From Pseudomonas sp. DTU12.3 (GTDB taxonomy: Bacteria > Pseudomonadota > Gammaproteobacteria > Pseudomonadales > Pseudomonadaceae), in NCBI RefSeq assembly GCF_004124275.1, contig NZ_CP027218.1, forward strand, positions 5,651,001 through 5,715,000: a stretch of DNA of 64,000 nucleotides, read 5' to 3'. Shown piece by piece: positions 1 to 8,082 of the stretch (positions within the stretch are counted from its first letter, which is position 1; every line of letters begins with the position of its first letter). Made by a program: the position numbers and the translations under genes. The notes under the pieces were generated by a model. It was given only the letters and a program-made list of their open reading frames with translations, did no database searches and had not been told where the DNA came from.

Positions 1-767
1 AAGGCGCCGCCGCCTTCATCGAATATTGCTCACGCCCTGCCGAAGACACGGTGCTGCTGATCAGCCTGCCCAAGCTCGATGGCAGCGCGCAGAAAACCAA
101 GTGGGGCAAGGCACTGGTTGAAGGTCAGCAGACCCAGTTCATCCAGATCTGGCCGGTGGACGCCAATCAGTTGCCGAGCTGGATTCGGCAGCGCCTGTCG
201 CAGGCCGGTTTGTCGGCCAGCCAGGACGCGGTCGAATTGATTGCTGCACGCGTCGAGGGCAATTTGCTCGCGGCCGCGCAGGAAATCGAAAAGCTCAAGT
301 TGATGGCCGAAGGTGGCCAGATCACGGTCGAAACCGTGCAGGCCGCCGTCGCGGACAGCGCGCGCTTCGATGTGTTTGGCTTGACCGATGCGGTGCTCAA
401 CGGCGAGCCGGCTCACGCATTGCGCATGCTGGAAGGCTTGCGCGGTGAAGGCGTCGAGCCACCGGTGATTCTCTGGGCACTGGCGCGGGAGTTGCGCCTG
501 CTGGCCAATATCTCGTTGCAGTACAGCCAGGGCACGCCGCTGGACAAGTGTTTCAGCCAGGCGAAACCGCCCGTCTGGGACAAGCGCAAACCGCTGATGA
601 GCAAAGCCTTGCAACGCTATACGGCGCAACGCTGGGCGCAGCTGTTGCTCGAAGCTCAGCGCATCGATGCGCAGATCAAAGGCCAGGCTGCCGGCTCGCC
701 GTGGATGAGCCTGAGTCGCTTGGCGTTGTTGATGGCTGGCCAGCGACTTTCACTGCCTGCCGAATAA
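1..767 (+). CDS. holA: DNA polymerase III delta subunit (HolA), 5' truncated by window edge
   Basis: The reading frame is open from the first base and ends at a TAA at 765-767, so the N-terminus lies outside the window; about 255 residues remain. The visible part matches the clamp-loader delta subunit: the end of the ATPase-like domain, the LxAAxEIEKLKL helix, the DARFDVFGLTDAVL-type stretch and the C-terminal collar domain with the WDKR and QRIDAQIKG segments. Delta opens the beta sliding clamp within the gamma/tau-delta-delta' loader. Delta-type proteins run to about 340 residues, so roughly the first quarter is missing. A palindromic repeat follows directly and could act as its transcript end. 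Confidence 0.95.
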   Translation, partial: GAAAFIEYCSRPAEDTVLLISLPKLDGSAQKTKWGKALVEGQQTQFIQIWPVDANQLPSWIRQRLSQAGLSASQDAVELIAARVEGNLLAAAQEIEKLKLMAEGGQITVETVQAAVADSARFDVFGLTDAVLNGEPAHALRMLEGLRGEGVEPPVILWALARELRLLANISLQYSQGTPLDKCFSQAKPPVWDKRKPLMSKALQRYTAQRWAQLLLEAQRIDAQIKGQAAGSPWMSLSRLALLMAGQRLSLPAE

Positions 768-770
768 GAT

Positions 771-840
771 CAAAAGATCGCAGCGTGCCGCAGCTCCTAG
801 ATAGATCGGTGTAGGAGCTGCGGCACGCTGCGATCTTTTG
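771..840. repeat. REPIN-like inverted repeat, family A (variant copy)
   Basis: Two inverted copies of a roughly 29-bp unit (CAAAAGATCGCAGCGTGCCG… and its complement) flank a short spacer. The unit matches the family of short palindromic repeats that recurs at 16043, 17475, 27237, 30844, 33767, 53653 and 55700, but the core reads GTGCCGC/GCGGCAC where the others read CTGCGGC or CTTCGGC. It starts one codon after the holA stop and would form a long hairpin in the transcript. Confidence 0.85.
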
Positions 841-902
841 ACTTTTGTTTAGCATGAGCAGATTATTTGCCGCGCAAAACCCACTCACACGAGAGAACCC
901 TC

Positions 903-1067
903 ATGAGCAAAAAGCCATCGAAACATGGCCCCAACAAGGCCAAATCCATCATCGCCCAACCGCTGTTCCGCAGCCGCCAGGAACAACCGAACAAGGGCAA
1001 AGGCAGCTACCGCCGCGAAGCCTTCCAGTCTAAAAGCCGGGAGGCTTCTTACTTTCTGGCTGCCTGA
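903..1067 (+). CDS. arfA: Alternative ribosome-rescue factor A (ArfA)
   Basis: A 54-residue basic protein starting at ATG 903, twelve codons inside a longer open frame. The core LFRSRQEQPNKGKGSYRRE matches the ArfA family signature (LFRxRxExxKKGKGSYxRK). ArfA enters stalled ribosomes carrying a truncated mRNA and recruits RF2, a backup for tmRNA trans-translation. The C-terminus (EASYFLAA) is short and hydrophobic, as in other ArfAs, where the full-length form is unstable. A stem-loop lies inside the last third of the frame (1034-1047), which is the arrangement expected if the gene is made from a stop-less transcript and is held off by tmRNA. It is too short to be found by length alone; the family motif is the main support. 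Confidence 0.85.
   Translation: MSKKPSKHGPNKAKSIIAQPLFRSRQEQPNKGKGSYRREAFQSKSREASYFLAA
1034..1057 (+). terminator. Hairpin inside the arfA coding sequence (possible terminator or RNase site)
   Basis: AAGCC (1034-1038) and GGCTT (1043-1047) pair around a GGGA loop, followed by the pyrimidine-rich stretch CTTACTTTCT. The hairpin sits before the arfA stop codon at 1065. In E. coli and relatives, arfA mRNA is cut or terminated before the stop so that only truncated, tmRNA-controlled protein is made. The stem here is only 5 bp and the T-run is interrupted, so termination is an inference. Confidence 0.5.
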
Positions 1068-1128
1068 AGCGCAGTACCCCCCGGTCATGTTAAGGTCTGC
1101 ATCTGATTCGTTTCCCCTGGAACTGTGC

Positions 1129-2451
1129 ATGCCCCTAAGTCTTTCCCGTCGTTGGCCTGTTCGCCATTCGATCGCTGCAGCAAGCTTCGTTCTGCTTGTC
1201 GCCTGTGCGGAAAAACCCACCGCCGCCGACGCGCAACCTCTTCAAGCCGCTCCAGTCGCCACGGCCCCAGCGATCATTGCGCCGGTAGTGCCGTCCGCCG
1301 ACCCTCTCGATCTTCAGCCGACCCAGACCTTTGCCGAGTGGCAGGCAGGTTTCCGCAAGGACGCACTGGCCGCCGGGATTCGTCCTGAGCTGTTTGATCG
1401 CGCCTTCGCCAATGTCAGTTTCGACGCCAGCGTGATTCGCGCCGACCGCAGCCAGCCAGAATTTTCTCGCCCGGTGTGGGAATACCTCGACGGCGCGCTG
1501 TCGCCACTGCGCGTGCGTAAAGGCCAGGCCTTGATCGACCAGTACGCCGATATTCTGCAAAGCATCGAGCAGCGTTATGGCGTCGACCGTCAGGCGCTCG
1601 TTTCGGTATGGGGCATGGAAAGCAATTTCGGCCAGTTCCAGGGCAGTAAATCGGTGATCAACTCGCTGGCCACCCTGGCCTACGAAGGTCGCCGTCCGGG
1701 CTTTGCCCATGCGCAATTGATCGCAGCCCTGCAGATCCTGCAACAGGGTGATATCACACCGGAGAAGATGCTCGGCTCCTGGGCCGGCGCGATGGGCCAG
1801 ACGCAATTCATTCCGACCACCTACAACACCCACGCCGTGGACTTCGACGGTGACGGTCGCCGCGACATCTGGGGCAGCCCGGCCGACGCGCTGGCGTCCA
1901 CTGCGCATTACTTGCAGAGCTCCGGCTGGCAACGCGGTCAGCCTTGGGGCTTCGAAGTGCAACTGCCGAGCAGTTTCAACTACACGCTGGCTGACGGTGC
2001 GATGCGCAAGAGCGTTGCCGAATGGCGTCAACTGGGCGTGACTCTGCCCAATGGCGGTCAGGTGCCAGCAGGTTCTGAGCAGCTATCTGCCGCCCTGCTG
2101 CTGCCGGCGGGTTATCGTGGGCCGGCATTCCTGATCCTCGACAACTTCCGGGCGATCCTCAAGTACAACAATTCGTCGTCGTACGCGTTGGCAGTAAGCT
2201 TGTTGTCCGAGCGCTTCAATGGCGGCGGCTTGATCAGTGGCAACTGGCCGAAAGATGATCTGCCGTTGAGCCGTACCGAGCGCATCGAATTGCAGTCGCT
2301 GTTGAGCGCGCGCAATTACGATGCGGGCACGGCGGACGGGATTATCGGCGCCAATACGCGCAAGGCGATTCGCAGTGCGCAGCAGTCGTTTGGCTGGCCG
2401 GCGGACGGGTATCCGACGCATAAGTTGCTGGAAAGCCTGCGTAGCCAGTAG
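1129..2451 (+). CDS. MltB-family lytic murein transglycosylase with C-terminal peptidoglycan-binding domain
   Basis: The likely start is ATG 1129, giving 440 residues that begin with a basic stretch, a hydrophobic segment and a lipobox-like LLVAC; the frame is open further upstream into arfA but that part looks non-coding. The central domain matches the MltB/SltB fold: LVSVWGMESNFGQFQG carries the catalytic glutamate, followed by GAMGQTQFIPTTY and VDFDGDGRRDIWGSPADALAS. The last 60-70 residues (LQSLLSARNYDAGTADGIIG…) form a PG_binding_1 domain. It would cleave glycan strands to 1,6-anhydromuramyl products at the outer-membrane inner face. A second MltB relative is at 8082-9092, so the two probably divide labour. 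The upstream RBS is weak. Confidence 0.9.
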   Translation: MPLSLSRRWPVRHSIAAASFVLLVACAEKPTAADAQPLQAAPVATAPAIIAPVVPSADPLDLQPTQTFAEWQAGFRKDALAAGIRPELFDRAFANVSFDASVIRADRSQPEFSRPVWEYLDGALSPLRVRKGQALIDQYADILQSIEQRYGVDRQALVSVWGMESNFGQFQGSKSVINSLATLAYEGRRPGFAHAQLIAALQILQQGDITPEKMLGSWAGAMGQTQFIPTTYNTHAVDFDGDGRRDIWGSPADALASTAHYLQSSGWQRGQPWGFEVQLPSSFNYTLADGAMRKSVAEWRQLGVTLPNGGQVPAGSEQLSAALLLPAGYRGPAFLILDNFRAILKYNNSSSYALAVSLLSERFNGGGLISGNWPKDDLPLSRTERIELQSLLSARNYDAGTADGIIGANTRKAIRSAQQSFGWPADGYPTHKLLESLRSQ

Positions 2452-2474
2452 TACGAATGCCGTATGGCTGATAT

Positions 2475-2544
2475 CGCTTTCGCGAGCAGGCTCGCTCCCA
2501 CATTGAAATGCATTGCAAATGTGGGAGCGAGCCTGCTCGCGAAG
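2475..2544. repeat. REPIN-like inverted repeat, family B
   Basis: CGCTTTCGCGAGCAGGCTCG…CCCACA is followed after a 17-bp spacer by its complement. This 'cgcgagcaggctcgctcccaca' repeat family also occurs at 29155-29252 and 57769-57858, with a lone half at 37118-37149. It lies between convergent genes (MltB-like and ldcA). Confidence 0.85.
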
Positions 2545-2567
2545 ACTGACTTTCAGGCAATAAACCT

Positions 2568-3518
2568 TCAGGCCTTGATCACCACATCCTGCTCCAGCAT
2601 CAGTTCCTGCTTCCCGGCGTCCAGCCGCACCAGCGCGCCCATCGGCAGCGTCAGGTTCGGATCGCAATGCCCGCTGCGCCAGCCCGACAGCACCGGAATC
2701 CGCAGCGGCGCAAAAGTCTGCTTGAGCAAGCGATTCAGTGCCGCGACGTCCACCCCCGCCACGTCGCCGACCAGCACACCGCGCAGCTTCGCCAGCTTGC
2801 CGGCCAGGCGCATCTGGGTCAGCAAGCGGTCGATGCGATACAGCGGCTCGTTGATATCTTCGATCAGCAGAATCACCCCTTCGACATCAATCTCGTAAGG
2901 CGTCCCTAACGTAGCGGCAATCATCGCCAGATTGCCGCCAAGCAAGCGTCCATGGGCGATACCGGGCTCCACCGTGGTCAACGGATAAGCCACCGGATGG
3001 CTGAGCACACTCCCCGCCTTCAACTGGCCGCGCAGCATGGCGAAGAACGAAGTAACGGTCGGCGGCTGCTTGTCACCGAGCAGATCGGCGTTGAGCAAAG
3101 GCCCGTGAAAGGTCACAAACCCTGCGTAGCGGCTGATGGCCAAGTGCAGCGCGGTGATGTCGCTGTAGCCGACAAATGGCTTGGCGTTGCGACTCAGCAG
3201 ATCGTAGTCGATGCGGTCCAGCAGCCGTGGCGTACCGTAGCCACCGCGCAGGCAGATGATCGCGTCGACTTCAGTGTCGGCGAACGCGGCGTGCAGATCA
3301 TTGAGGCGCACGTCATCGCTGCCAGCCAGATAGCCGTCCTTCGCGTAGACGCCAGGAAATACTTTCAGCCCATAACCACGGGCGCGCATCCATTGCACTG
3401 CCTTGTCGGTATCCAGCGCACCGGGACCGGCCGGTGCGATCACGCCGATCAGCCCTTCTGACGGCAGCGCCGGCACAGGCTTATGCGGAAAAAGGGTATG
3501 GGTCGGTCGAACGGTCAT
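2568..3518 (-). CDS. ldcA: Muramoyltetrapeptide LD-carboxypeptidase (LdcA/MccF family, S66)
   Basis: The family removes the terminal D-Ala from tetrapeptides during cytoplasmic murein recycling; the MccF branch cleaves microcin C instead. The chosen start encodes MTVRPTH (3518) because an AGGGAG site lies 8 nt upstream; a longer frame to 3548 has no such site. The product has 316 residues. Family marks include GVIAPAGP near the N-terminus, CLRGGYGT, the nucleophile motif FVGYSDITALH and, C-terminally, GVLVGD and SGWRSGHCDPNLTLPMGA, which carries the catalytic His. It has no signal peptide, as expected for a recycling enzyme. It is a single gene, oriented away from lipA. Confidence 0.9.
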   Translation of the reverse strand: MTVRPTHTLFPHKPVPALPSEGLIGVIAPAGPGALDTDKAVQWMRARGYGLKVFPGVYAKDGYLAGSDDVRLNDLHAAFADTEVDAIICLRGGYGTPRLLDRIDYDLLSRNAKPFVGYSDITALHLAISRYAGFVTFHGPLLNADLLGDKQPPTVTSFFAMLRGQLKAGSVLSHPVAYPLTTVEPGIAHGRLLGGNLAMIAATLGTPYEIDVEGVILLIEDINEPLYRIDRLLTQMRLAGKLAKLRGVLVGDVAGVDVAALNRLLKQTFAPLRIPVLSGWRSGHCDPNLTLPMGALVRLDAGKQELMLEQDVVIKA

Positions 3519-3635
3519 CCATGGATCTCCCTGTGTGAAGTCATGCACACACAGTAGTCAGGAACGGGGACAAACAGAAGAGGCTGCGTCGCCCCGCAAG
3601 TTGCAGGAAAAGTCGGCGTCTGGCGTAGGACAGGC

Positions 3636-3674
3636 AAAAAAATGCCCGCCGGGCTGCAAAGCCTCGGCGGGCAT
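3636..3674 (-). terminator. Rho-independent terminator after lipA
   Basis: On the minus strand ATGCCCGCC pairs with GGCGGGCAT around a 15-nt loop, followed by seven T residues. It lies 19 bp past the lipA stop. Confidence 0.85.
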
Positions 3675-3692
3675 CTTTCATTCAGCGCTGAA

Positions 3693-4715
3693 TCAGGAAC
3701 CCATCAACTCAGCCTTGACCAGCTTCGCCTGCTCGTCGGCATGGTACGAAGAACGTACCAGAGGGCCGGAAGCGACGTTCTTGAAGCCCATCTTGTAACC
3801 TTCCTCGGCGAACCAGGCGAAGGTGTCCGGGTGCACGAAACGCTGTACCGGCAAGTGGCTGCGCGACGGTTGCAGGTACTGACCGAGGGTCAGCATGTCG
3901 ATATCGTGTTCGCGCATGCGCTTCATCACTTCGATGACTTCTTCGTCGGTCTCGCCCAGACCCAGCATCAAGCCGGACTTGGTTGGAATGTGCGGCATCA
4001 TCTGCTTGAAGCGTTGCAGCAAGGTCAGCGACCACTGGTAATCCGAACCCGGACGCGCAGCCTTGTACAGGCGCGGCACGGTTTCCAGGTTGTGGTTGAA
4101 CACATCCGGCGGCTCGGCGGCGGTGATTTCCAGGGCAACGTCCATGCGGCCACGGTAATCCGGGACCAGCGTCTCGAGCTGCACGTTCGGCGACAGCTTG
4201 CGGATTTCGCGGATGCAGTCGGCAAAGTGCTGGGCACCGCCGTCACGCAGGTCGTCGCGGTCAACCGAGGTGATCACCACGTACTTGAGCTTGAGGTCGG
4301 CGATGGCGATGGCCAGGCTTTCCGGCTCGTTGACGTCCAGTGGTTTCGGACGACCGTGGCCAACGTCGCAGAACGGGCAGCGACGGGTGCAGATGTCACC
4401 CATGATCATGAAGGTCGCGGTGCCGCCGGAGAAGCACTCACCCAGGTTCGGGCAGGACGCTTCTTCGCAGACGCTGTGCAGCTTGTGTTTGCGCAGCAGG
4501 CTCTTGATCCGGTCGACTTCCGGCGAAACCGGGATGCGTACACGAATCCAGTCAGGTTTCTTCGGCAGTTCGGTGGTCGGAATGATCTTTACCGGGATGC
4601 GTGCAACCTTCTCGGCGCCGCGCAGCTTGACGCCGGCTTCTACCTTGGGACGCGGGGCCGGGCGCTCGGTCACGTCGAGCGTCGGGATCATGGTTTGCAC
4701 TGCATCAGTAGTCAT
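3693..4715 (-). CDS. lipA: Lipoyl synthase LipA
   Basis: A 340-residue radical-SAM enzyme that inserts two sulfur atoms into the octanoyl chain on lipoyl domains of pyruvate/2-oxoglutarate dehydrogenases and the glycine cleavage H protein. The auxiliary cluster motif [12 protein letters not shown] is followed by the radical-SAM motif CTRRCPFC. Both clusters are intact, and the C-terminal [12 protein letters not shown] stretch carries the conserved serine that ligates the auxiliary cluster. It begins 1 bp after lipB, so lipB-lipA are co-transcribed in the order transfer then sulfur insertion. A strong terminator follows. Length is normal for the gammaproteobacterial family. Confidence 0.98.
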   Translation of the reverse strand: MTTDAVQTMIPTLDVTERPAPRPKVEAGVKLRGAEKVARIPVKIIPTTELPKKPDWIRVRIPVSPEVDRIKSLLRKHKLHSVCEEASCPNLGECFSGGTATFMIMGDICTRRCPFCDVGHGRPKPLDVNEPESLAIAIADLKLKYVVITSVDRDDLRDGGAQHFADCIREIRKLSPNVQLETLVPDYRGRMDVALEITAAEPPDVFNHNLETVPRLYKAARPGSDYQWSLTLLQRFKQMMPHIPTKSGLMLGLGETDEEVIEVMKRMREHDIDMLTLGQYLQPSRSHLPVQRFVHPDTFAWFAEEGYKMGFKNVASGPLVRSSYHADEQAKLVKAELMGS

Positions 4716-4716
4716 A

Positions 4717-5367
4717 TCAGTCGATTCCGCCCGTCAGGGTCGTCTGCTCAGCATAGTCGAGGTGTTTGACGAGCTGCGCGCGCAGCCGGGCACTTACCTC
4801 GGCAAATTCAATCGATCCTGCATGGTCGCTCAGCTGGGTCATCGCCAGCCCGGCATAGCCGCAGGGATTAATCCGTCGAAACGGTTCCAGGTTCATATCC
4901 ACGTTCAAGGCCAGGCCATGAAAGGAGCAACCGTGGCGAATCCGCAAACCCAGAGAAGCGATTTTCGCTCCATCGACATAGACGCCGGGAGCATCTGGCT
5001 TGGCTGCGGCGGTCACGCCGTAGCTGGCCAGCAGTTCGATCAGGCACTGTTCCATGCGACTGACCAGATCACGTACGCCGAAACCCAGCTTGCGCACGTC
5101 CAGCAACAGGTAAGCCACCAATTGGCCGGGGCCATGATATGTCACCTGCCCGCCGCGATCGACCTGTACCACCGGGATATCTCCCGGCAGCAGCAAATGT
5201 TCGGCCTTGCCGGCCTGGCCCTGCGTGAACACCGGCGGGTGTTCGACGAGCCAGATTTCGTCGGCGGCATCACTGCCGCGTTCGTTGGTAAAGCGTTGCA
5301 TGGCATGCCAGACCGGCTCGTAAGCCATCTGGCCGAGCTCACGAAAGCCCAGCGTGCCCGGCATCAC
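4717..5367 (-). CDS. lipB: Octanoyl-[acyl-carrier-protein]:protein octanoyltransferase LipB
   Basis: A 216-residue transferase that moves the octanoyl group from ACP onto lipoyl domains. Visible family motifs are [14 protein letters not shown], the [20 protein letters not shown] signature, the lysine region [11 protein letters not shown], and the catalytic cysteine in INPCGYAG. The start ([11 protein letters not shown]) overlaps the ybeD stop by 4 bp (5364-5367), so translation of the ybeD-lipB pair is probably coupled. The N-terminal Met doublet leaves a one-codon uncertainty in the start. Confidence 0.97.
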   Translation of the reverse strand: MMPGTLGFRELGQMAYEPVWHAMQRFTNERGSDAADEIWLVEHPPVFTQGQAGKAEHLLLPGDIPVVQVDRGGQVTYHGPGQLVAYLLLDVRKLGFGVRDLVSRMEQCLIELLASYGVTAAAKPDAPGVYVDGAKIASLGLRIRHGCSFHGLALNVDMNLEPFRRINPCGYAGLAMTQLSDHAGSIEFAEVSARLRAQLVKHLDYAEQTTLTGGID

Positions 5368-5639
5368 AGCACCATGTGCACGAAACCGGTCGCCCGCAGT
5401 TCGCTGTTGATGTTGTACAGCTGATCCTGATCGGTGGCGACGATGTGCAACTGGATAGTGGTGTACTTGCCGTTGGTGCTTTGACGCTCGTCGATGCGTT
5501 CATCATTGATGGCCGCGTGTTTCTTGACGATGTCGATGATCTTGTCTTTGTTGCCAACGCCCGTATCGCTGATCACCTTAATCGGATAATCAGTCTGGGG
5601 GAATTCGATCTTTGGCGCCTTTACTTCGGTATCGGTCAT
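5364..5639 (-). CDS. ybeD: YbeD/DUF493 family protein
   Basis: A 91-residue small protein whose start is taken as [10 protein letters not shown], inside a longer frame reaching 5690. The fold is an ACT-like alpha/beta sandwich; FPIKVI-type ([10 protein letters not shown]) and the [23 protein letters not shown] region are characteristic. The biochemical role is unknown. Its invariable place before lipB suggests a link to lipoylation, which is inference. A large GC hairpin separates it from dacA, and it overlaps lipB by 4 bp. Confidence 0.92.
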   Translation of the reverse strand: MTDTEVKAPKIEFPQTDYPIKVISDTGVGNKDKIIDIVKKHAAINDERIDERQSTNGKYTTIQLHIVATDQDQLYNINSELRATGFVHMVL

Positions 5640-5677
5640 GGCGTAACGGCCTCTAGAGCGCAAGCCGTGGTAACGCA

Positions 5678-5710
5678 CATGGCCCCGCACCGGATCGGGG
5701 CGGGGCCATG
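5678..5710 (-). terminator. Perfect 10-bp GC hairpin between dacA and ybeD
   Basis: CATGGCCCCG (5678-5687) pairs perfectly with CGGGGCCATG (5701-5710). On the minus strand no T-run follows, so it is not a clean intrinsic terminator. It may protect the dacA 3' end or attenuate read-through into ybeD-lipB-lipA. Confidence 0.55.
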
Positions 5711-5724
5711 CAGGTCAACACAAA

Positions 5725-6882
5725 TCAGTTGAACAAGCCGTAGAAGAATAGACGGATGCTATCCCACATGCGGCGGAAGATACCACCCTCCTCGACGCCA
5801 TCCAGAGCGATCAGGTCAGCGCTGTGCACGACCTTGTCTTCCAGTTTGACTTCGACTTTACCGATCACGTCGCCCTTGGCGATTGGCGCAACCAGTTGCG
5901 GGTTCATGGTCATGCTTGCAGCGAGCTTCTTCAGCTGGCCTTTTGGCAGGGTCATGGTCAGGTCTTCAGCCAGGCCGGCCTTGACTTGATTGGTGGTGCC
6001 TTTCCACACCGGGGCCTGAGCCAGTTCGGTGCCCTTCTGATAGAAGGTCTGGGTTTCGAAGAAGCGGAAGCCATAAGTCAGCAGCTTCTGGGTTTCAGCG
6101 GCGCGGGCCACTTCACTGTTGGTGCCGAACACCACGGCGATCAGGCGCTGGCCGTCACGTACAGCCGAGGACACCATGCAGTAGCCGGCTTCGTCGGTGT
6201 GACCGGTTTTCAGGCCGTCGACGGTCTTGTCGCGCCACAGCAGCAGGTTGCGGTTAGGCTGCTTGATGCCGTTCCAGAAGAACTCTTTCTGCGAGTAGAT
6301 CGCGTAGTGAGCCGGGTCTTCGTGGATGATCGCGCGGGCCAGGATCGCCATGTCGTGAGCCGACGAGTAGTGCTCAGGATTTGGCAGACCGGTCGGGTTC
6401 ATGAAGTGGGAGTTGGTCATGCCCAGATCAGCTACAGTCTTGTTCATCAGGTCGGCGAACGCGTCTTCGCTACCGGCGATGTGCTCGGACAGCGCAACGC
6501 TGGCGTCGTTGCCGGACTGAATGATGATGCCGTGCAGCAAGTCGCTGACAGTTACCTGCGAGCCGACTTTGATGAACATCCGCGAACCGCCGGTGCGCCA
6601 GGCGTTTTCGCTGACGGTCACTGGATCGTTTTCACCGATCTGGCCACGACGGATTTCCAGCGTAGCAATGTACGCGGTCATCAGTTTGGTCAGGCTGGCC
6701 GGTGGCAGACGCTGGTCGCCATTGTTCTCGACCAGCACGTTGCCGCTGCTGGCGTCCATCAGAACGTAAGCTTTGGCGGCCAGTTGTGGTGGCGACGGCA
6801 TCATCTCGGCCGCGAAAGCGGCTGGCGAGAGGAGCAGCGGGACTAGCAGACACAGGCGTTTGGCAAAGGTGGTGATGTTCAT
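5725..6882 (-). CDS. dacA: D-alanyl-D-alanine carboxypeptidase (PBP5/6 type)
   Basis: A 385-residue low-molecular-weight penicillin-binding protein that trims the terminal D-Ala from pentapeptides. The start is set at MNITTFAKR, in front of a clear signal peptide ending in AFA-AEMM; upstream codons to 6924 are probably not translated. The catalytic motifs are in order: SLTK (SxxK), SGN and KTG. The C-terminal beta domain is followed by an amphipathic tail (GIFRRMWDSIRLFFYGLFN) that docks on the inner membrane. P. aeruginosa calls the orthologue dacC. It leads a minus-strand set of elongation genes that includes rlpA, mltB, rodA and mrdA. Confidence 0.96.
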   Translation of the reverse strand: MNITTFAKRLCLLVPLLLSPAAFAAEMMPSPPQLAAKAYVLMDASSGNVLVENNGDQRLPPASLTKLMTAYIATLEIRRGQIGENDPVTVSENAWRTGGSRMFIKVGSQVTVSDLLHGIIIQSGNDASVALSEHIAGSEDAFADLMNKTVADLGMTNSHFMNPTGLPNPEHYSSAHDMAILARAIIHEDPAHYAIYSQKEFFWNGIKQPNRNLLLWRDKTVDGLKTGHTDEAGYCMVSSAVRDGQRLIAVVFGTNSEVARAAETQKLLTYGFRFFETQTFYQKGTELAQAPVWKGTTNQVKAGLAEDLTMTLPKGQLKKLAASMTMNPQLVAPIAKGDVIGKVEVKLEDKVVHSADLIALDGVEEGGIFRRMWDSIRLFFYGLFN

Positions 6883-7071
6883 CCGTCTCTCGAAATCGCT
6901 AATGGAAACTGTCCTTGCGGACAAAATTTAATCAGATGACTTTCTAACGAGCCATCGCGTGTTCAGTTGCTCACTCCAGTCACCCTTGCCGGGCTTTTGT
7001 TCTTCGACGAGCCAACAACCTGATTCACCCCCCAATCGCTGGTGAATCGTCAATCAAGTTCTACGTTTTAC

Positions 7072-8082
7072 TTACTCGGTGACCACGCTTGGCGAACCAA
7101 GGTTGGCCAGGCGCACGCTGTTCTGCACCTGGGCAATTTCACCCGGCGAGCCGATCGGCCCCAGGCGTACCCGGTGCAGAGTCTGCTGATTGCGCACGAT
7201 CGAGCTGATGAACACCGGTGCGCTCACCATCCCGCTGAGCTTCGACCTCAGGAGTTCTGCAGCGTCCGGGTTGGCGAACGCGCCCACCTGCAGATACTGG
7301 CCAGTTGCTGTTGCAGAAGCGTTTTTTTTTGCACTCATCGGCACGGGGACGGTGTCAGAGGCGTGTTGTTGCGGTGGCGGCGTCCATTGCTCGACGGTGC
7401 CGGCCGACGCCGTGATCACCGGAGCGCTGTTCTGCGCGACCTGCGGCTCGTTGAGCATCAACGGTGCCGGGCGGCCCTTGGCGGCCCAATATTGCTGCGG
7501 ATCGATGCCTTCGACCTTGACCCGCGCGGTGCCGGTTTCGGCGTAACCGAGTTTCTTCGCGGCGGCGTAGGACAAGTCGATGATGCGATCGGAATAGAAC
7601 GGCCCACGGTCGTTGACCCGCAGGATCACTGTGCGGTTGTTGTCCAGGTTGGTCACCCGAACGTAACTTGGCAATGGCAAAGTCTTGTGGGCGGCGCTCA
7701 TGCCGTACAGGTCGTAGACCTCGCCGTTGGCGGTGTTCTGACCATGAAACTTGGTGCCGTACCAGGACGCTGTGCCGGAAGCGACGTAAGTCTTCGATTC
7801 CTGCAGCGGAAAGTAGGTTTTGCCCAGCACGGTGTACGGGTTGGCCTTGTACGGGCCGGTGTGCAGGGTCGGGGTGGCATCGGGGATGCGCGATACGTCG
7901 ACGTCCCACCACGGCGCGCCGTCTTTGTGCGCACGGTTGATGTCCAGGCCCGGCTGCGCACGCACAGCGGTATTCGAGGTTTTCGGCGTTGGCGAACGGC
8001 TGGTCGAACAACTGGCGACCAGTACTGCCAACGCAGCGAATGCCACCAGCTTCAGGGGTTTATTGTTAGGCAATGCCTGCAT
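7072..8082 (-). CDS. rlpA: Septal ring lytic transglycosylase RlpA (lipoprotein, SPOR domain)
   Basis: A 336-residue lipoprotein with lipobox LVASC near residue 25. The middle carries the double-psi beta-barrel: ASWYGTKFHGQNTANGEVYDLYG, then VTNLDNNRTVILRVNDRGPF, DRIIDLSYAAAKKLG. The C-terminal 75 residues are a SPOR domain (YLQVGAFANPDAAELL…) that binds denuded glycan at the division site. In P. aeruginosa RlpA is a lytic transglycosylase specific for stem-peptide-free glycan. Its ATG overlaps the mltB TAA (TAATG), which implies translational coupling. A run of eight T residues at 7323-7330 lies inside the gene, in the linker just before the SPOR domain. Confidence 0.95.
   Translation of the reverse strand: MQALPNNKPLKLVAFAALAVLVASCSTSRSPTPKTSNTAVRAQPGLDINRAHKDGAPWWDVDVSRIPDATPTLHTGPYKANPYTVLGKTYFPLQESKTYVASGTASWYGTKFHGQNTANGEVYDLYGMSAAHKTLPLPSYVRVTNLDNNRTVILRVNDRGPFYSDRIIDLSYAAAKKLGYAETGTARVKVEGIDPQQYWAAKGRPAPLMLNEPQVAQNSAPVITASAGTVEQWTPPPQQHASDTVPVPMSAKKNASATATGQYLQVGAFANPDAAELLRSKLSGMVSAPVFISSIVRNQQTLHRVRLGPIGSPGEIAQVQNSVRLANLGSPSVVTE

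Noticed and set aside
2083-2667. Minus-strand frame overlapping the MltB-like gene and REPIN
   Set aside because: It is antisense to the peptidoglycan-binding tail and crosses a REPIN and the ldcA 3' end.
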